Numbered from the stretch's first letter, positions 28,425-37,344 are shown. The stretch: 64,000 nt of DNA from JANQQJ01 sp046290575 (GCA_046290575.1 JBKAGX010000008.1:62001-126000), one strand, 5' to 3'. Numbers and translations: made by a program. Notes: a model not told the origin generated them from the letters alone.

Positions 28425-30191
28425 CTAACGCGACCACCAGATATCGATGCTGTTTCCCATAGCCGGAATGGTCTCGGGTCTCTGTAAGCGCTCCCAATAG
28501 GCGATTCTGTCTACATCCAGATGATACAGCGGGATGACATAGTCGCCCTGACGCAGCACGCGATCCAGTAAACGCGTCGCCGTCACCAGCTCATCGCGGG
28601 TTTCTGCTGCCGGGATCCTTTCCACCAGTTCGTCGATCAGCGGGTCCTTGACGCCCATATAGTTCCGGGTGCCCGGCTGATCGGCGGAAGCCGAACTCCA
28701 ATAGAAGCTCTGCTCATGCCCCGGTGACAGCGATTGCCCCCAGAAATAAGCAATCATGTCGAAATCATAGTTCGTTACTCGCGCCTGATATTGCGCCTCA
28801 TCGACCAGCCGAACGTTGGCATCGATGCCCAGCCTTTCAAGATCACGGGAAAACTGGGTGACAGCACGGTCTGGTCCTGCGGTTGTGATGAGGATTTCGA
28901 AAGACAATTGCGTGCCGGACGTGTCAACCAACTTGCCTTTATCGACACGGTAGCCGGCTTCCGTCAGGAGCTGTTGGGCCCGGCGCAGGTTATGCCGGTC
29001 ATAGCCATTCGGGTTCGAAACGGGAAGGGACGTCAAATCCTGTTCCAGCGCCGGGTGATTGCCAGCATTCAGGCTTTGGGCAAGGGAACGCTCTGCGTCC
29101 GTCACGTTGAGGGGGGCTTCCAGCTCTGAGTTGTCGAAATAGCTTTCGGTTCGTTTGTAGGCGCCGTGAAACAGCTTTGCGTTGGTCCACTCGAAGTTAA
29201 ACGCGTTGATCAGCGCATCACGCACGCGTTTATCGGCGAACACCGGTTTGCGGGTGTTCATCACCAGCCCGAGCATGCCTGATGGCCGGCCATGCCGTAG
29301 CTCGGCAAGAATGACGTCGTCATCGCGCCTGGCGTATCCTGTCGCCCAGCGCTGGGGGCTGGGCTCGCCTCTGAAATCCGCCTGTCCAGCCCGGAATGCC
29401 TCGAAGGCGAGGGACTCATCGCGATAGTAGTCGAAGCGAATGGTCGCGAAGTTAAAGTGGCCACGGTTCACCGGCAGGTCTTTGCCCCAGTGATCGGGAT
29501 TGTAGCGATAGGTGATGCTGCGGCCGGGATCGACGGCCTCTACCATGTAGGGACCCGAGCCCGGAATCGGATCAAGGCTTACCTGGTCGAAGTTCCGGTT
29601 GTCGAAGTGGTGTTTGGGGAGCACGGGCATCAGGCCGAGGATCAGCGGCAACTCGCGGTCGCCGCCCGCCTTGAAGGTCATGCGGATGCCATGGGTTCCA
29701 ATACGTTCATAGCGGTCGACCTGGCTGTAATATGCGTGATGATTGGGCCGACCGTTGTCGCGCAGCGTCTCCAGCGAGAAGATGACATCATCAATGGTGA
29801 CCGGCTGACCATCCGAGAAGCGGGCCATAGGGTTCAGATGGAATTCCACCCAGCTTCGGTCCTCGGGAATGGTGACGGATTGGGCAATCCGAGCATAGAG
29901 CGTAAAGGGCTCATTACGGCCCCGCGCCATGAGGGATTCAAACACAAGATGCCGTCCGGCGGCGGGGATGCCTCTGATGATGAACGGGTTCAGGCTGTCG
30001 AAGGTACCGGTCTCCGCCAGTGTCAGCGTCCCGCCTTTTGGCGCGTCGGGATTGGCATAGTCGAAATGGGTGAACTCAGGCCCGTGTTTCGGCGCCCCGT
30101 GCATGGCGATTGCGTGCTGACGGTCCTGCGCGGCTGCCGGTGCTGCGCCAAGCGAGAGAAGAAGTCCCAAAATGAATCCGCAGCGCTGCAT
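28425..30191 (-). CDS. ABC transporter substrate-binding protein, family 5 (YejA-like)
   Basis: About 588 residues from the ATG at 30191, which directly begins a signal peptide (MQRCGFILGLLLSLGAAPAAAQ); a longer frame to 30242 adds a polar leader. Periplasmic receptor for oligopeptides or similar solutes. SBP_bac_5 features: GGTLTLAETGTFDSLNPFI, WVEFHLNPMARFSDGQPVT, SLDPIPGSGPYMVE. No permease or ATPase genes (yejB/E/F) are within the window, so this is an orphan binding protein or its partners lie elsewhere. Confidence 0.9.
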   Translation of the reverse strand: MQRCGFILGLLLSLGAAPAAAQDRQHAIAMHGAPKHGPEFTHFDYANPDAPKGGTLTLAETGTFDSLNPFIIRGIPAAGRHLVFESLMARGRNEPFTLYARIAQSVTIPEDRSWVEFHLNPMARFSDGQPVTIDDVIFSLETLRDNGRPNHHAYYSQVDRYERIGTHGIRMTFKAGGDRELPLILGLMPVLPKHHFDNRNFDQVSLDPIPGSGPYMVEAVDPGRSITYRYNPDHWGKDLPVNRGHFNFATIRFDYYRDESLAFEAFRAGQADFRGEPSPQRWATGYARRDDDVILAELRHGRPSGMLGLVMNTRKPVFADKRVRDALINAFNFEWTNAKLFHGAYKRTESYFDNSELEAPLNVTDAERSLAQSLNAGNHPALEQDLTSLPVSNPNGYDRHNLRRAQQLLTEAGYRVDKGKLVDTSGTQLSFEILITTAGPDRAVTQFSRDLERLGIDANVRLVDEAQYQARVTNYDFDMIAYFWGQSLSPGHEQSFYWSSASADQPGTRNYMGVKDPLIDELVERIPAAETRDELVTATRLLDRVLRQGDYVIPLYHLDVDRIAYWERLQRPETIPAMGNSIDIWWSR

Positions 30192-30262
30192 GCGGTGAAT
30201 ATGGCGTTGCGCGTCACGCGCTGCAATTCGCACGTTTCGCAAAGCGGATTTAAACGAGGGTT

Positions 30263-31222
30263 CTATCGTCGCAGGGCGCGTTTCAGGACCGATCCGAGCG
30301 CGGAAAGCGATGGCCTGAGCAGGACGGCTTCCCGCGCATAGTAGAATGCCTCAGCCGGGCGGCCGGCTTCGAAGAGCGTGTCCGATAGTTTCTGCAGCGC
30401 AAAAGCTTTGTGGGTTTTTGCATGGTCACGTAATTCTCGGTGCTGTGAGAACGAGATCGCCTTATCAAGCACCCTCAACTGATAAAGGCGTTTATCGATA
30501 TCACCCAGCATCGTCGACATCGCTGTACCGGCAGCGGGATCAGGGATGTTGTGCCGTGAAATGACTGTTGGATCGAAGATGATCGAGCTCGCCCCATCCA
30601 CGGCGCGCAGATAAAAATCCCGGTCGCATTCATAACGGAGCGTTTCGTCAAATCCGCGTATACCTTCGAAATAGGCGCGCCGGATGATGGTATTGTTTAC
30701 ATGCGCGAAGCCGGTTGCCTTCAGCAGATCAGCCACCTGAACGATGAACGCATTGGTTCCATCCAGTCGCAGCTCCGGACCGAGTCGGTTTTCGAGACCG
30801 TCGAGCCAGATTTCGCCTTTTTTCAGCGTGTCACCGGCATAGGCGTGTTGGCAAGTGAAGTAGAGGTCGGGACGGGCATCAATCGATGCCATCTGACGGG
30901 CGGCCCGGGCAAGGTGGGCGGCGTCGATCCAGCTGTCATCATCGTCGAGAAAACACAAATAGTCACCCGAAGCGCACGCTGCGCCGAAGTTCAGGGCATA
31001 GCTTTGCCCGTGGCCGTTCATCGCCTTGGGGAGGTGCAGGATCTGGGAATGCTCTGGAAGGCTGCCTTCGATCGCAAAATAGGCGTCCTGATGCTCCTCG
31101 TCAGACCCATCGTTGACGATAATGATCTCAAGCTCTGTGCCCCGCTGTGCCAGCACGGAATCCAGCGCCTTCTTGAATAGGCCGGGGCGGTTGCGGGTTG
31201 CCAAAATAACGGAGAACTTCAC
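30263..31222 (-). CDS. Glycosyltransferase family 2
   Basis: 319 residues. A GT-A fold with MKFSVILATRNRPGLFKKAL, NDGSDEEHQDAYF and the metal-binding DxD region CFLDDDDSWIDAAHL, then the acceptor-side loop RRAYFEGIRGFDETLRYE. Cytoplasmic, transfers a sugar from a nucleotide donor to an unknown acceptor. A helical C-terminal third (tetratricopeptide-like, EAGRPAEAFYYAREAVLLRP) follows. No other glycan genes are adjacent. A minus-strand terminator lies just upstream at 31288-31314, insulating it. Confidence 0.9.
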   Translation of the reverse strand: MKFSVILATRNRPGLFKKALDSVLAQRGTELEIIIVNDGSDEEHQDAYFAIEGSLPEHSQILHLPKAMNGHGQSYALNFGAACASGDYLCFLDDDDSWIDAAHLARAARQMASIDARPDLYFTCQHAYAGDTLKKGEIWLDGLENRLGPELRLDGTNAFIVQVADLLKATGFAHVNNTIIRRAYFEGIRGFDETLRYECDRDFYLRAVDGASSIIFDPTVISRHNIPDPAAGTAMSTMLGDIDKRLYQLRVLDKAISFSQHRELRDHAKTHKAFALQKLSDTLFEAGRPAEAFYYAREAVLLRPSLSALGSVLKRALRR

Positions 31223-31287
31223 GGGTCACTGCGTCCAGTTGCTTCTTGAGGCACTTTAGCAGGGCAAATGCCCGGAGCGCACCGGAC

Positions 31288-31314
31288 AAAAAAAGGGCGC
31301 CCCATCGGGCGCCC
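31288..31314 (-). terminator. Rho-independent terminator, minus strand
   Basis: An 8-bp perfect stem GGGCGCCC (31295-31302 and 31307-31314) with loop CATC is followed, in minus-strand direction, by seven T (31294-31288). It sits upstream of the glycosyltransferase start, so it must end a transcript beginning in 31315-31535; the only candidate there is the small frame 31343-31432. Confidence 0.88.
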
Positions 31315-31342
31315 AAGGCAAAGGATTGGAGGAATCTCGAAA

Positions 31343-31432
31343 TCAGGCCAGTAAGTGCCCTGAAAAAGAACCTATGATGTTGACGGTGACGATCAGTGCG
31401 ATTGTGTACGCTGTCACCGCTTTTCCCTTCAA
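31343..31432 (-). CDS. Possible 29-residue single-helix membrane peptide
   Basis: A TTG start at 31432 with AGGA seven bases upstream gives a 29-residue peptide: a short basic start (LKGKAV) and a hydrophobic helix (TIALIVTVNIIGSF), ending SGHLLA. A GTG at 31417 is an alternative start. The strong minus-strand terminator 28 bp after the stop shows that something is transcribed through here. Existence as a protein is inference; a small RNA would fit the same layout. Confidence 0.35.
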   Translation of the reverse strand: MKGKAVTAYTIALIVTVNIIGSFSGHLLA

Positions 31433-31535
31433 AACAGGTCCTACTCGCGATTCCGAGGGTTGCAGAGTGCATGAAGGAATGGGCAAAATTAAGGCAAGGC
31501 GTGAACAAATTGTGTCTTCTGGAGGGAAATCGGAC

Positions 31536-31808
31536 ATGAAAGAGTTGCCGGAAGGCGTGAGATCTTATCAAAAAACCCAGACCTACACGGCGAAAACCAC
31601 GCCGGGCATGATGAAAAACGACCACCGCGTCCGCGCGGGAGTTTGGGGGATGATCATCGTAGAGGCGGGTGAAGTGACCTACGAGATTCCCGAAGAAGAT
31701 GAATCTCATACGCTAACGCCCGATAATCCGGGAATTATTGCACCTTTGCAATTCCACCGCATTGATCCGCAGCCGGGCGCAAAATTCCACTTGGAGCTTT
31801 ATCGCTAA
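31536..31808 (+). CDS. DUF1971 (YeaR/TehB-like domain) protein
   Basis: 90 residues from the ATG at 31536, with GGAGGG 10 bases upstream. Cupin-like beta-barrel pattern: KTTPGMMKNDHRVRAGVWG, IIVEAGEVTYEIPEED and PLQFHRIDPQPGAKFHLEL. Related domains occur in YeaR (nitrate/NO-induced) and at the N-terminus of TehB-like proteins; function here unknown. Stop TAA is directly followed by the ATG of the next gene. Confidence 0.88.
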   Translation: MKELPEGVRSYQKTQTYTAKTTPGMMKNDHRVRAGVWGMIIVEAGEVTYEIPEEDESHTLTPDNPGIIAPLQFHRIDPQPGAKFHLELYR

Positions 31809-32075
31809 ATGGAACTGTCGGGTGACGCAGCCATGCGTCTGTTTGTGCTGTTTTTTGTTGGCCCTCCGGTTCTGGGGGCACTGATCGGCGCATTTCAGAT
31901 GAAACAAAGCCGGTTTCGAGGCGCCGTGATTGGCGGTGCGGTCGGCATGATGGTCGGCTATGCCGCTTTTCAGATCATTGTCCTGAACGAGATTGATTCC
32001 GAATCCGCGCCGCAGCAAGAGGCGCCAGACTCGGTGCCAATGACCCCCAGCCAGGTCCCATTGTCGACGGAGTGA
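31809..32075 (+). CDS. Small two-helix membrane protein, unknown
   Basis: 88 residues. Two predicted membrane helices (LFVLFFVGPPVLGALIG and GAVIGGAVGMMVGYAAF) followed by a polar, Glu/Pro-rich tail (SESAPQQEAPDSVPM). The ATG abuts the stop of the DUF1971 gene, so the two are likely co-translated. An ATG eight codons later (31833) is an alternative. I do not recognise the family. Confidence 0.65.
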   Translation: MELSGDAAMRLFVLFFVGPPVLGALIGAFQMKQSRFRGAVIGGAVGMMVGYAAFQIIVLNEIDSESAPQQEAPDSVPMTPSQVPLSTE

Positions 32076-32247
32076 AAATAACTGGCGAACTAAAACCAAC
32101 GCTCAGGCGTTTCTATCCCGAAGCTGATGCAAGACCCACGGCGATTCTGCCCCTCAGATTCGCTGCGTGTACCGACTAGTAGCTCTCTTTGAGTGGTTGA
32201 GCGTCAGCTTCACATTGGTTTACCTGCCATGTGAAGGGACGACGTCG

Positions 32248-32895
32248 ATGCACAGACTATTTCGTTCAGGACTGTGGGCGTTTTCGATCGCTTTGATGGC
32301 GGTCCCGGTTTCAGCATCGTTCGCGCAATCGCCTGAAACCGCTGCTCAAGAGTGGCGTACCGTAGAAGGAACGGTCACCTTCGCGGACCGTACAACCATT
32401 GTTGTCTTGTCCCGGAACGGTCGGGAAAAGGTCCAGACCCTTGGGTGGAACTGGCATGCGGAGCATCGTCTGGTCAGTGTCGGGGACAACGTCAAGATCG
32501 AAGGATTCCAAACGCCTGCCGGACCGATCGAAGCGCGGGTCCTGTATCTGAAAGACCGCAATACCTACTACTACAATATGGGTGAAAATGGAGAAGATGT
32601 GACGATCAGCCTGGTCCCAGGTCCCGTTACGCTCGTTTGGCTCGAACTGACCGGCATTGTGGAAGCGACGACCGAGAGCGGCCTGGTGATCAACACCGGC
32701 CGCCGAGAAGTCGCGGTCGACACGAGCCAGATGCCCTCCGATCCATTACGTCGCCAAGGCAAGCGCGACGTCGAAATCGGCGACGTCGTGACGATTGCAG
32801 GCAAGATCGAATATCATCTGTTTGATCAGCGGCCCCTGGTCGCCGCCAAAGTTGAAAACAACTCACGTTCAGGCGAACTGGTGACGCAGCAGTAG
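32248..32895 (+). CDS. Exported protein with repeated OB-like segments, unknown
   Basis: 215 residues from the ATG at 32248 (GAAGGGA upstream); the 27 codons of an upstream in-frame ATG at 32167 are unlikely. A signal peptide ends near VSASFAQ. The mature part shows two similar beta units: EGTVTFADRTTIVVLSRNG...VGDNVKIEGF and TGIVEATTESGLVINTGRR...IGDVVTIAGK, suggesting two OB-like barrels as in periplasmic nucleic-acid or metal-binding small proteins. Function unknown. Confidence 0.68.
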   Translation: MHRLFRSGLWAFSIALMAVPVSASFAQSPETAAQEWRTVEGTVTFADRTTIVVLSRNGREKVQTLGWNWHAEHRLVSVGDNVKIEGFQTPAGPIEARVLYLKDRNTYYYNMGENGEDVTISLVPGPVTLVWLELTGIVEATTESGLVINTGRREVAVDTSQMPSDPLRRQGKRDVEIGDVVTIAGKIEYHLFDQRPLVAAKVENNSRSGELVTQQ

Positions 32896-32936
32896 CTGGC
32901 GCTCAAATCAGGCGAAATCATTCTGCTCCACGCACG

Positions 32937-33899
32937 CTAGGCGGTCTTTCTCGCCTTTGTGGACTTGCGGCGCGGCGCTGGTTTCGTTTTGTTGGCCTTT
33001 AGCGCGGCAATCTCGTCTTTCAGTTCGCCCACCAGACCTGTCAGCGACGTCACAGCCTCGCAAACCTGATCCAGGGTGACGCCTGACGCACTCGTGGCCG
33101 CAGATGCCTCCTTGCCGCAAATTTCTGCGTGGCACGCGCGCAACATGCGGACGCTGTCGCGTTCTTCAGCGATGAATCGTCCCAAAAGGGCGCCAGTTTC
33201 CGGGTCGATCTCCGGGTCGTTGAAGATGCCGCGGAACGGGTCTTTCTGACCGGGCTGTTCGGCGAAGCGCTCCAGCTTTTCCAGATCGGATGCGTCGGAT
33301 TCAAGGCAGGCGAACAGGTCACATGAGGTGTCGTCGACATCGTTGAAATCAACGGCGTGGCCCAACTCGCACAGCCGTTTCTCGAACGCCGCCGAGTGCT
33401 CTGCTTCGCGGATCGCGATTTTGGTAAGCACCTCGGCAAGTGCCGGGTTGCCGGTTTTTTCGGACCAGCAGCGGAACGCCTTGGCGCCACCGGCTTCGCC
33501 AGCGGCAATCTTGTTCAAAATGGAGAGATATCCTGACAGCTCATTGAGCCCGAAATGCTGCTCACGGTTTTTGAAGTCGATATCGTCTGCAACGACGTTT
33601 TTGTTGAACACCGTCACAAACTCCAGGTTTTCAGTACCGGTGTTCGTTATGGCATGGAACTCGCCGGCGGGAACCACCGAGACGGAGCCTGCACACACAT
33701 CGAAGAAATCATTCTCGATCTGAATCTGGCCCTTGCCGGACTTAAAGATGTTGATCTCTTCAACCAGCGTGTGGCTGTGCTCAGAGACGGTCTGTCCGGG
33801 TGCCAGGCACGCCGGTGCCACGCCAAGTTCAATAAAGTTCGTGTCTTCAATGATGCCTTCGGCCGCCCGATCGGCGGCCTGCCATACCTGACCCATCAT
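32937..33899 (-). CDS. Cupin and ferritin-like fusion protein
   Basis: 320 residues from the ATG at 33899 (GGGGAGAAGG just before it). Residues about 15-100 form a cupin: EHSHTLVEEINIF, AGSVSVVPAGEFHAI, with the two His-containing motifs for a metal. Residues about 120-255 look ferritin/rubrerythrin-like: AAGEAGGAKAFRCW, AIREAEHSAAFEKRL, FIAEERDSVRMLRACH, though the final ExxH is altered. A short heptad helix (LVGELKDEIAALKAN) and a Lys/Arg/Pro tail close the protein. I do not know a described function for this combination; metal or oxygen handling is inference. Confidence 0.75.
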   Translation of the reverse strand: MMGQVWQAADRAAEGIIEDTNFIELGVAPACLAPGQTVSEHSHTLVEEINIFKSGKGQIQIENDFFDVCAGSVSVVPAGEFHAITNTGTENLEFVTVFNKNVVADDIDFKNREQHFGLNELSGYLSILNKIAAGEAGGAKAFRCWSEKTGNPALAEVLTKIAIREAEHSAAFEKRLCELGHAVDFNDVDDTSCDLFACLESDASDLEKLERFAEQPGQKDPFRGIFNDPEIDPETGALLGRFIAEERDSVRMLRACHAEICGKEASAATSASGVTLDQVCEAVTSLTGLVGELKDEIAALKANKTKPAPRRKSTKARKTA

Positions 33900-33949
33900 C
33901 CTTCTCCCCATTTACGTGTGGCTCTAATTTACGCCGTACACGCCGCGCA

Positions 33950-34921
33950 TCAAGCAGAACCTTCAAGCGCGCTGGTAAAGAAAGCATCGACTGTCTTGAC
34001 GTAGCGTTTGCCCATCGGGCCGCCGAATGCGGGAAATCCATGTGGTGCGCCCGGGTAAACTTCCAGCTGGCTGGTATTGCCGGCGGCCGTCCAGCGGGCC
34101 TGCATCATGAGCGTGTCATCAAGCAGAAGGTCTTGTGTGCCAACCGAAAAAAGCGCGTGCGGCATGTGTGACAGATCGGCATAAAGCGGCGACACCTCGG
34201 GGTTTTGACGCATGCCCTCGTCTGGGACAAAACAGTCGCAGAACCAGCTCATCGCGTAGGTGTTCAGCACCAGATAGCGGCTACCCCAATTGCGGACGCT
34301 GGGGGTGCGTGACACATCGAAGACGCCGAAGACCAGGTTGGCGGCCTTGAAGCCGGTGTAATCATGCCGGTCGCGCATCCGCAGCAACGTCAGGGCCGCA
34401 AGATGCCCACCAGCAGATTCGCCGCCGATGGCCAGCCAGTCGGTCCCGAACTCGGCTCTTGCGTTTCCGACGAGCCAGGCGGCTGCGGCTTCGCAGTCGT
34501 CTGGTGCGGCGGGGAAGGGGTTTTCGGGAGCGAGCCGGTAGTCGACACTGACAACCGCAAGACCCAGATCATCTGCGTAATGTTCAAAGGCCGGGTCGGC
34601 CTGATCGTTGGCCCCGACAACCCATCCGCCGCCATGAATGTGTAGATAGACCCCACGGGGAGTGCCACTTTTGGGCCGCATGATGCGCAGGCCAATGTCG
34701 CCACCGGGTTCCGGGATTGTCCGTGTTTCAGCGCGGTCAGACTTCTCCAGCAGGGGAAAGATGCTTTCACCTGTCGCGCGGGAATTCCGCAAAACATCCA
34801 GCGGAATCTGATCGATAGGTGGGGACTTGGAAAAGAACGCCTCCACCTCCTCATTGATCCTGAGTGTTTCCGGGTCAATCGCGTCGGCGCGAAACAGCGC
34901 CGGGTCCAGTGATGTCATCAT
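33950..34921 (-). CDS. Alpha/beta hydrolase, hormone-sensitive lipase family
   Basis: 323 residues from MMTSLDPALF at 34921, with GGGGAGG six bases before; a longer frame to 34996 overlaps the divergent gene. HSL-family signatures: oxyanion motif HIHGGGWVVGA, nucleophile GGESAGGHLA, acid in DLLLDDTLM and His in APHGFPAFGGP. Cytoplasmic esterase or lactonase of unknown substrate. Divergent from the next hydrolase, with 68 bp between the starts. Confidence 0.92.
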   Translation of the reverse strand: MMTSLDPALFRADAIDPETLRINEEVEAFFSKSPPIDQIPLDVLRNSRATGESIFPLLEKSDRAETRTIPEPGGDIGLRIMRPKSGTPRGVYLHIHGGGWVVGANDQADPAFEHYADDLGLAVVSVDYRLAPENPFPAAPDDCEAAAAWLVGNARAEFGTDWLAIGGESAGGHLAALTLLRMRDRHDYTGFKAANLVFGVFDVSRTPSVRNWGSRYLVLNTYAMSWFCDCFVPDEGMRQNPEVSPLYADLSHMPHALFSVGTQDLLLDDTLMMQARWTAAGNTSQLEVYPGAPHGFPAFGGPMGKRYVKTVDAFFTSALEGSA

Positions 34922-34989
34922 GCTTGCCTCCCCGTGGTCAAGGACGCCATCATGCCGTCTCGAACCGGGCATGGAAAGGCGGGGCGTGC

Positions 34990-35793
34990 ATGGCATTTGC
35001 CGATATTGGTAAGCTCAAACTGTACTATGAGATAGCAGGCGAAGGACCGCGGCTGTTGTTTCTGAATGGTTCGGGTGGCGATCTTCGCAATAAGCCCAAC
35101 ATGTTCGATGGCCCGTTGGCGAAGCACTTCGAGCTCTTATCCTACGACCAGCGTGGATTGGGGCAGTCGGACAAGCCTTCCCGGCCTTACAGCATGGCCG
35201 ACTATGCAGGCGATGCCGCTGGCCTTCTCGCATATGTGGGTTGGGAGAGGTGTCATGTCTTGGGCTATTCCTTCGGCGGGATGGTTGCCCAGGAAGTCGC
35301 TATCCGCTTTCCGGAAATCGTTGAGAAAGTGGTGCTTTGTGCGTCTACGCCGGGTGGGGCGGGCGGTTCTTCTTACCCGTTGCATCAGCTTCAGGAATTG
35401 CCACCGGAAGAACATCTTTCCCGGACAATCGAGATTCACGACACGCGGCATGATGCCATCTGGCAGGCCGCCAACCCGGACAAGGTGAGACGCCTGGCCG
35501 TTCAGATGCAGGCGACCGATGACCGTTTTGCCGGCGAACCGGGATTGGCTGAAGGCAGGGTGCGTCAGCTGGAGGCGCGGCGCCTGCACAACACGTTCGC
35601 CCGTCTGGGTCTGATCACTGCGCCGACCCTAATCTGCGGTGGGCGATATGACGGTAGCGCGCGTCCCGAAAGTCAGCATGCCATGCTGGACCAGCTTCCC
35701 AATGCTGAGCTCAGGCTATTCGAAGGCGGCCATTTGTTCATCGCTCAGGACAAGGCAGCGTATCCCGCGATGATCGAGTGGTTAAACGCCTAG
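34990..35793 (+). CDS. Alpha/beta hydrolase (3-oxoadipate enol-lactonase-like fold)
   Basis: 267 residues from the ATG at 34990. Core pattern: FLNGSGGDLRNKPNMFD (oxyanion loop), DQRGLGQSDKP, nucleophile LGYSFGGMVAQ, acid in CGGRYDGSARP and His in FEGGHLFIAQD. The catalytic triad is complete. Substrate unknown. It converges on an SDR gene with a 12-bp overlap, and is divergent from the HSL-type esterase. Confidence 0.92.
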   Translation: MAFADIGKLKLYYEIAGEGPRLLFLNGSGGDLRNKPNMFDGPLAKHFELLSYDQRGLGQSDKPSRPYSMADYAGDAAGLLAYVGWERCHVLGYSFGGMVAQEVAIRFPEIVEKVVLCASTPGGAGGSSYPLHQLQELPPEEHLSRTIEIHDTRHDAIWQAANPDKVRRLAVQMQATDDRFAGEPGLAEGRVRQLEARRLHNTFARLGLITAPTLICGGRYDGSARPESQHAMLDQLPNAELRLFEGGHLFIAQDKAAYPAMIEWLNA

Positions 35794-36624
35794 GCGATGC
35801 CAGGCGTCTGTTTTCTCGAGCGCTGTGAGCGCCTCTTCGTGCCGTGCTTTCACCAGATCGCGGATATAGCTGTGCGTGAAGATGTAGAAATCTCCAGCTT
35901 TGATGCCCTCGACAGTCATGCGGCCCACCACGTCGGGGTCCATGCCCATATCGTGGATCACATCCTTGCCTTCGGGGCTCACCTCGCGCTTGTCGCCGAA
36001 TTCGGCCGGGCGGTTACGTTCTGCATTCCAGATGTCGGTCGCAACCGGGCCGGGGCAGATGATGCTGACTTCGATGCCATCGTTGGCATGGTCCCGGCGC
36101 ATTGATTCGGAGATTCCCAAAACGGCGTGCTTGGAAGCCGTGTAGGCCACCATGCTGCCGAAGCTGGCGTCAGCGAGACCGAAACTCTGTTCCGATCCCA
36201 TGTTTGAAACGTGTGCAGGACGACCGGCGGCCAACATGCGGGGCAGGAACACGGCGCAGCAATGGAAGATGCCCTTGACATTGACCGCCATGACCCAGTC
36301 CCAGTCACCTTCAGTGATCTCGTGGATGGGGCCGCCGGCTCCGAGGCCGGCATTGTTGATCAGAATATCGACATTACCGAACTCGGCATACGCCTTGTCC
36401 GCCATGGTTTCGACCTGCTGACGGTTGGTGACGTCGCAGCGGACACCGATCGCGCTGACTCCGTAATCACGGGCCAGGGTCGCCGCGGCGTTTTCTGCCT
36501 TGGCGTGATCCATGCCGACCAGTACTAGATTGGCGCCCTCGGCCGCCAATGCACGGGCGATCCCAAGGCCGATGCCACTGTTGCCGCCGGTCACGACAGC
36601 GGTTTTCCCCTTAACATCCTGCAT
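35782..36624 (-). CDS. Short-chain dehydrogenase/reductase
   Basis: 280 residues. NAD(P)-binding TGGNSGIGLGIA, ILINNAGLGAGG, a Ser in NMGSEQS and the active-site YTASKHAVLG (YxxxK). Classical SDR fold; the C-terminal extension (VKARHEEALTALEKTDAW) is typical of SDRs acting on hydrophobic alcohols, and the substrate is unknown. Overlaps the convergent hydrolase by 12 bp. Confidence 0.92.
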   Translation of the reverse strand: MQDVKGKTAVVTGGNSGIGLGIARALAAEGANLVLVGMDHAKAENAAATLARDYGVSAIGVRCDVTNRQQVETMADKAYAEFGNVDILINNAGLGAGGPIHEITEGDWDWVMAVNVKGIFHCCAVFLPRMLAAGRPAHVSNMGSEQSFGLADASFGSMVAYTASKHAVLGISESMRRDHANDGIEVSIICPGPVATDIWNAERNRPAEFGDKREVSPEGKDVIHDMGMDPDVVGRMTVEGIKAGDFYIFTHSYIRDLVKARHEEALTALEKTDAWHRLGV

Positions 36625-37042
36625 ATCATTGCCCCCTGTTTTTTTCGCGTCACCTTAGCGGCCTCACCTAAGTCTGCCTAGTGAAGCGTCAACTGTCGAA
36701 ACCAGGGTAAGTTTTTTGCGGGGGTCCGGCGGGCATCGGCCTGTTTGTTGGCCAACTCTTCCAGAGTTCATCGCCACAGTGCCAACTACTGAGGCATTTA
36801 TAGCGAACCTATCAATAATAAAATCAATTATGGCAAAATATAGATTGTGCGGGGACGAAACAAAGGCGCTCTAATACCCTTTGCATTGATCACCTGAAGT
36901 CCTAATCTCCTACTCACCGGCGGAGAAAAACTGCGAAAGAACACGTCAACGTGATCTGCCGTCAGCTGCGGTATCGGCTTAGGCACCGTAGCTGTTCATG
37001 AGGGGGCCAACGTTACCCCCACCATCGATGGAGAGAGGTTCT
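36625..37042. promoter_or_regulatory. Divergent 418-bp intergenic region before the Cys-repeat gene
   Basis: No gene seen. A clearly AT-rich block (36795-36850, with AATAATAAAATCAATTATGG) stands out from the GC-rich surroundings and probably holds promoter elements. Just before the Cys-repeat gene, GGGGG (about 37002) and CCCCC (about 37016) can pair across GCCAACGTTA, forming a short hairpin ahead of the ribosome-binding site GAGAGAGG. Confidence 0.4.
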
Positions 37043-37258
37043 ATGAAAAAGTTCAAGAAGAGCGCCCTTGTATTGGGTACTGCCGTTGCCATGGCCAGCG
37101 CCGTTGCAGCGGGTCCCGCGACTGCCGGTTGCGGCGGCTGTAAGGGCAGCAAGACAACCACGTCCTGTGGTGCCTGCAGCGGCTGTGGCGCATCATGCGG
37201 CGGGTGCAACCCATGCGGCGCCGGCTGCGGCGCATGCAGCCCCTGTGGCGGTGCGTAA
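37043..37258 (+). CDS. Exported small protein with three Cys-rich decapeptide repeats
   Basis: 71 residues. A Lys-rich signal peptide (MKKFKKSALVLGTAVAMA) ends near ATA (26-28). The mature ~43 residues contain 11 Cys: CGGC at 30-33, then three repeats of period 10 starting at C42, C52 and C62, each C-G-x-C-x-x-C-G-x-x (CGACSGCGAS, CGGCNPCGAG, CGACSPCGGA). CxxCxxC triads suggest binding of soft metals such as copper or zinc, or a disulfide-rich or modified peptide. GAGAGAGG gives a strong ribosome-binding site. A terminator follows, then a DUF6969-like gene. Role unknown. Confidence 0.88.
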   Translation: MKKFKKSALVLGTAVAMASAVAAGPATAGCGGCKGSKTTTSCGACSGCGASCGGCNPCGAGCGACSPCGGA

Positions 37259-37285
37259 CGCGACCAGCGACTACGTTTAGGGCAG

Positions 37286-37324
37286 CCCCTCTTTCGGCCC
37301 GGCCGGAGGAGGGGTTTCCTTTTT
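37286..37324 (+). terminator. Hairpin with T-rich tail after the Cys-repeat gene
   Basis: CCCCTC (37286-37291) pairs with GAGGGG (37309-37314), with inner CGG/CCG pairs, followed by TTTCCTTTTT. It lies between the Cys-repeat gene and the next gene, whose start is only about 20 bp downstream. It probably ends most transcripts and lets some through, giving much more peptide than downstream protein. Confidence 0.75.
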
Positions 37325-37344
37325 GAAGAAGATGACATTGAAGG

